From Hungatella hathewayi (GTDB taxonomy: Bacteria > Bacillota > Clostridia > Lachnospirales > Lachnospiraceae): 64,000 bases of DNA. Shown here in pieces: positions 63,510 through 64,000 of the stretch. The stretch spans positions 826,501 through 890,500 of the forward strand of contig CP102274.1 of NCBI GenBank assembly GCA_025149285.1, given 5' to 3'. The position numbers were made by a program, and so were the translations under genes. The stretch's first letter is position 1; every line of letters begins with the position of its first letter. The notes below the pieces were generated by a model that was not told the origin of the DNA, did no database searches, and saw nothing but the letters and a program-made list of their open reading frames with translations.

Positions 63510-64000
63510 ATGGATAATAAAATATTTATATTGGTATTAAGCAATTATATGGTTTGCCCGCCAATAAGCGGCGGTGCAAGAAGAATGTTAGCGCCTGCAC
63601 AGAATATGGATTCAAACAGCAATATTGAATATTCCTACATATATATGAGCTATACACTTGAAGATATAGAAAGCAACAACAAATATTTAATGGATATACC
63701 AGTTGTGAAATTTGCAGATGGGGTTTTAACGAGCGAGGCATTTCAATGGGATTGGACAAACATACCTACCAATGTAGCACCTCAGGTTTGGTATACCTTA
63801 AATAAAGATTATCTTGATTTTATCAAACAGCATCTTGAAACAAATGATTACGATATCATACAAATAGTTCATTCGCAATTTGCTTGGTTAGTTCCAACGA
63901 TAAGGAAATTAAGACCTGAAATTAAAATTATTGTAGATTACCAGAATATTGAATGGTTAGTTTACAAAAGATGGATTGATTATATTGATGATTCAGAAAA
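63510..64000 (+). CDS. Glycosyltransferase, N-terminal part
   Basis: Cut by the window end after about 163 residues. N-terminal GT-B acceptor domain: strand start (KIFILVLSNYMVCPPISGGA), then YDIIQIVHSQFAWLVPTIRK and KIIVDYQNIEW. Such early features suit GT4 or GT1 enzymes. Start follows GGAGGC five bases upstream. Continues the polysaccharide operon. Confidence 0.85.
   Translation, partial: MDNKIFILVLSNYMVCPPISGGARRMLAPAQNMDSNSNIEYSYIYMSYTLEDIESNNKYLMDIPVVKFADGVLTSEAFQWDWTNIPTNVAPQVWYTLNKDYLDFIKQHLETNDYDIIQIVHSQFAWLVPTIRKLRPEIKIIVDYQNIEWLVYKRWIDYIDDSE

Overview
The window looks like a chromosomal segment of a low/mid-GC Gram-positive anaerobe of the Clostridia, most likely Lachnospiraceae. 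This is inferred from gene content: a type III glutamine synthetase, class II aldolase, YesM/YesN-type two-component system, LPxTG protein, many cell-wall-binding (choline-binding-like) repeat proteins, and AGGAGG-type ribosome binding sites throughout. No rRNA, tRNA, recombinase gene or intact insertion sequence was seen.

Layout. (1) 1-8,040: a sugar-uptake locus. Two CUT1 permeases and a Gfo/Idh/MocA oxidoreductase run leftward; the solute-binding lipoprotein and a YesM/YesN-like sensor and AraC-type regulator run rightward. No ATPase is encoded, so a shared MsmX-type ATPase is presumed. (2) 8,088-15,774: CmpB-like membrane protein, plsC and pheA (overlapping), a DUF815 ATPase, and an exopolyphosphatase/polyphosphate kinase pair. 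(3) 15,876-24,765: two membrane proteins, an LPxTG protein, an OmpR/VanR-like regulator and sensor kinase, an 830-residue membrane-anchored extracellular protein and its ABC transporter, which together resemble an envelope-sensing module. (4) 24,836-36,430: endonuclease IV, an XRE regulator, a YdjI/YdjG/YdjH-like SPFH module, sfsA, thrC, fba and glnN. (5) 36,465-41,522: a GH25 lysozyme and a second surface protein, both with cell-wall-binding repeats, then a three-domain protein joining a winged helix, a LicC-like cytidylyltransferase and a LicA-like choline kinase. This suggests phosphocholine is put on the cell surface and the repeat proteins bind it.

(6) 41,523-53,450 is the most unusual part. 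Four homologous secreted repeat proteins (called cassettes A-D here; A and C rightward, B and D leftward) begin with a nearly identical block of about 133 bp. The block carries a -10 box, leader, ribosome binding site and the start of the signal peptide. Each cassette ends with a shared 19-bp box followed by its own terminator. Only cassette A has a good -35 box (TTGATA, 17-bp spacing), and it lies at the outer edge of the shared block; B, C and D have unrelated bases there. The oppositely oriented copies could therefore swap which gene is expressed by DNA inversion. This reads as a candidate phase-variation system for surface proteins; the inversion itself is inferred, not shown. An AAA/DUF234 ATPase gene and a further secreted repeat protein lie inside the array.

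(7) 53,554-64,000: an AT-rich surface-polysaccharide operon with its own promoter 107 bp outside cassette D's shared block: O-antigen ligase/polymerase-like protein, polyprenyl-phosphate sugar transferase, glycosyltransferases, Wzm/Wzt-type exporter, an FkbM methyltransferase fused to DUF4214-like repeats, and a glycosyltransferase cut by the window end. Regions 5-7 together look like a cell-surface island: a polymer, possible phosphocholine activation, and repeat proteins that may attach to the decorated polymer.
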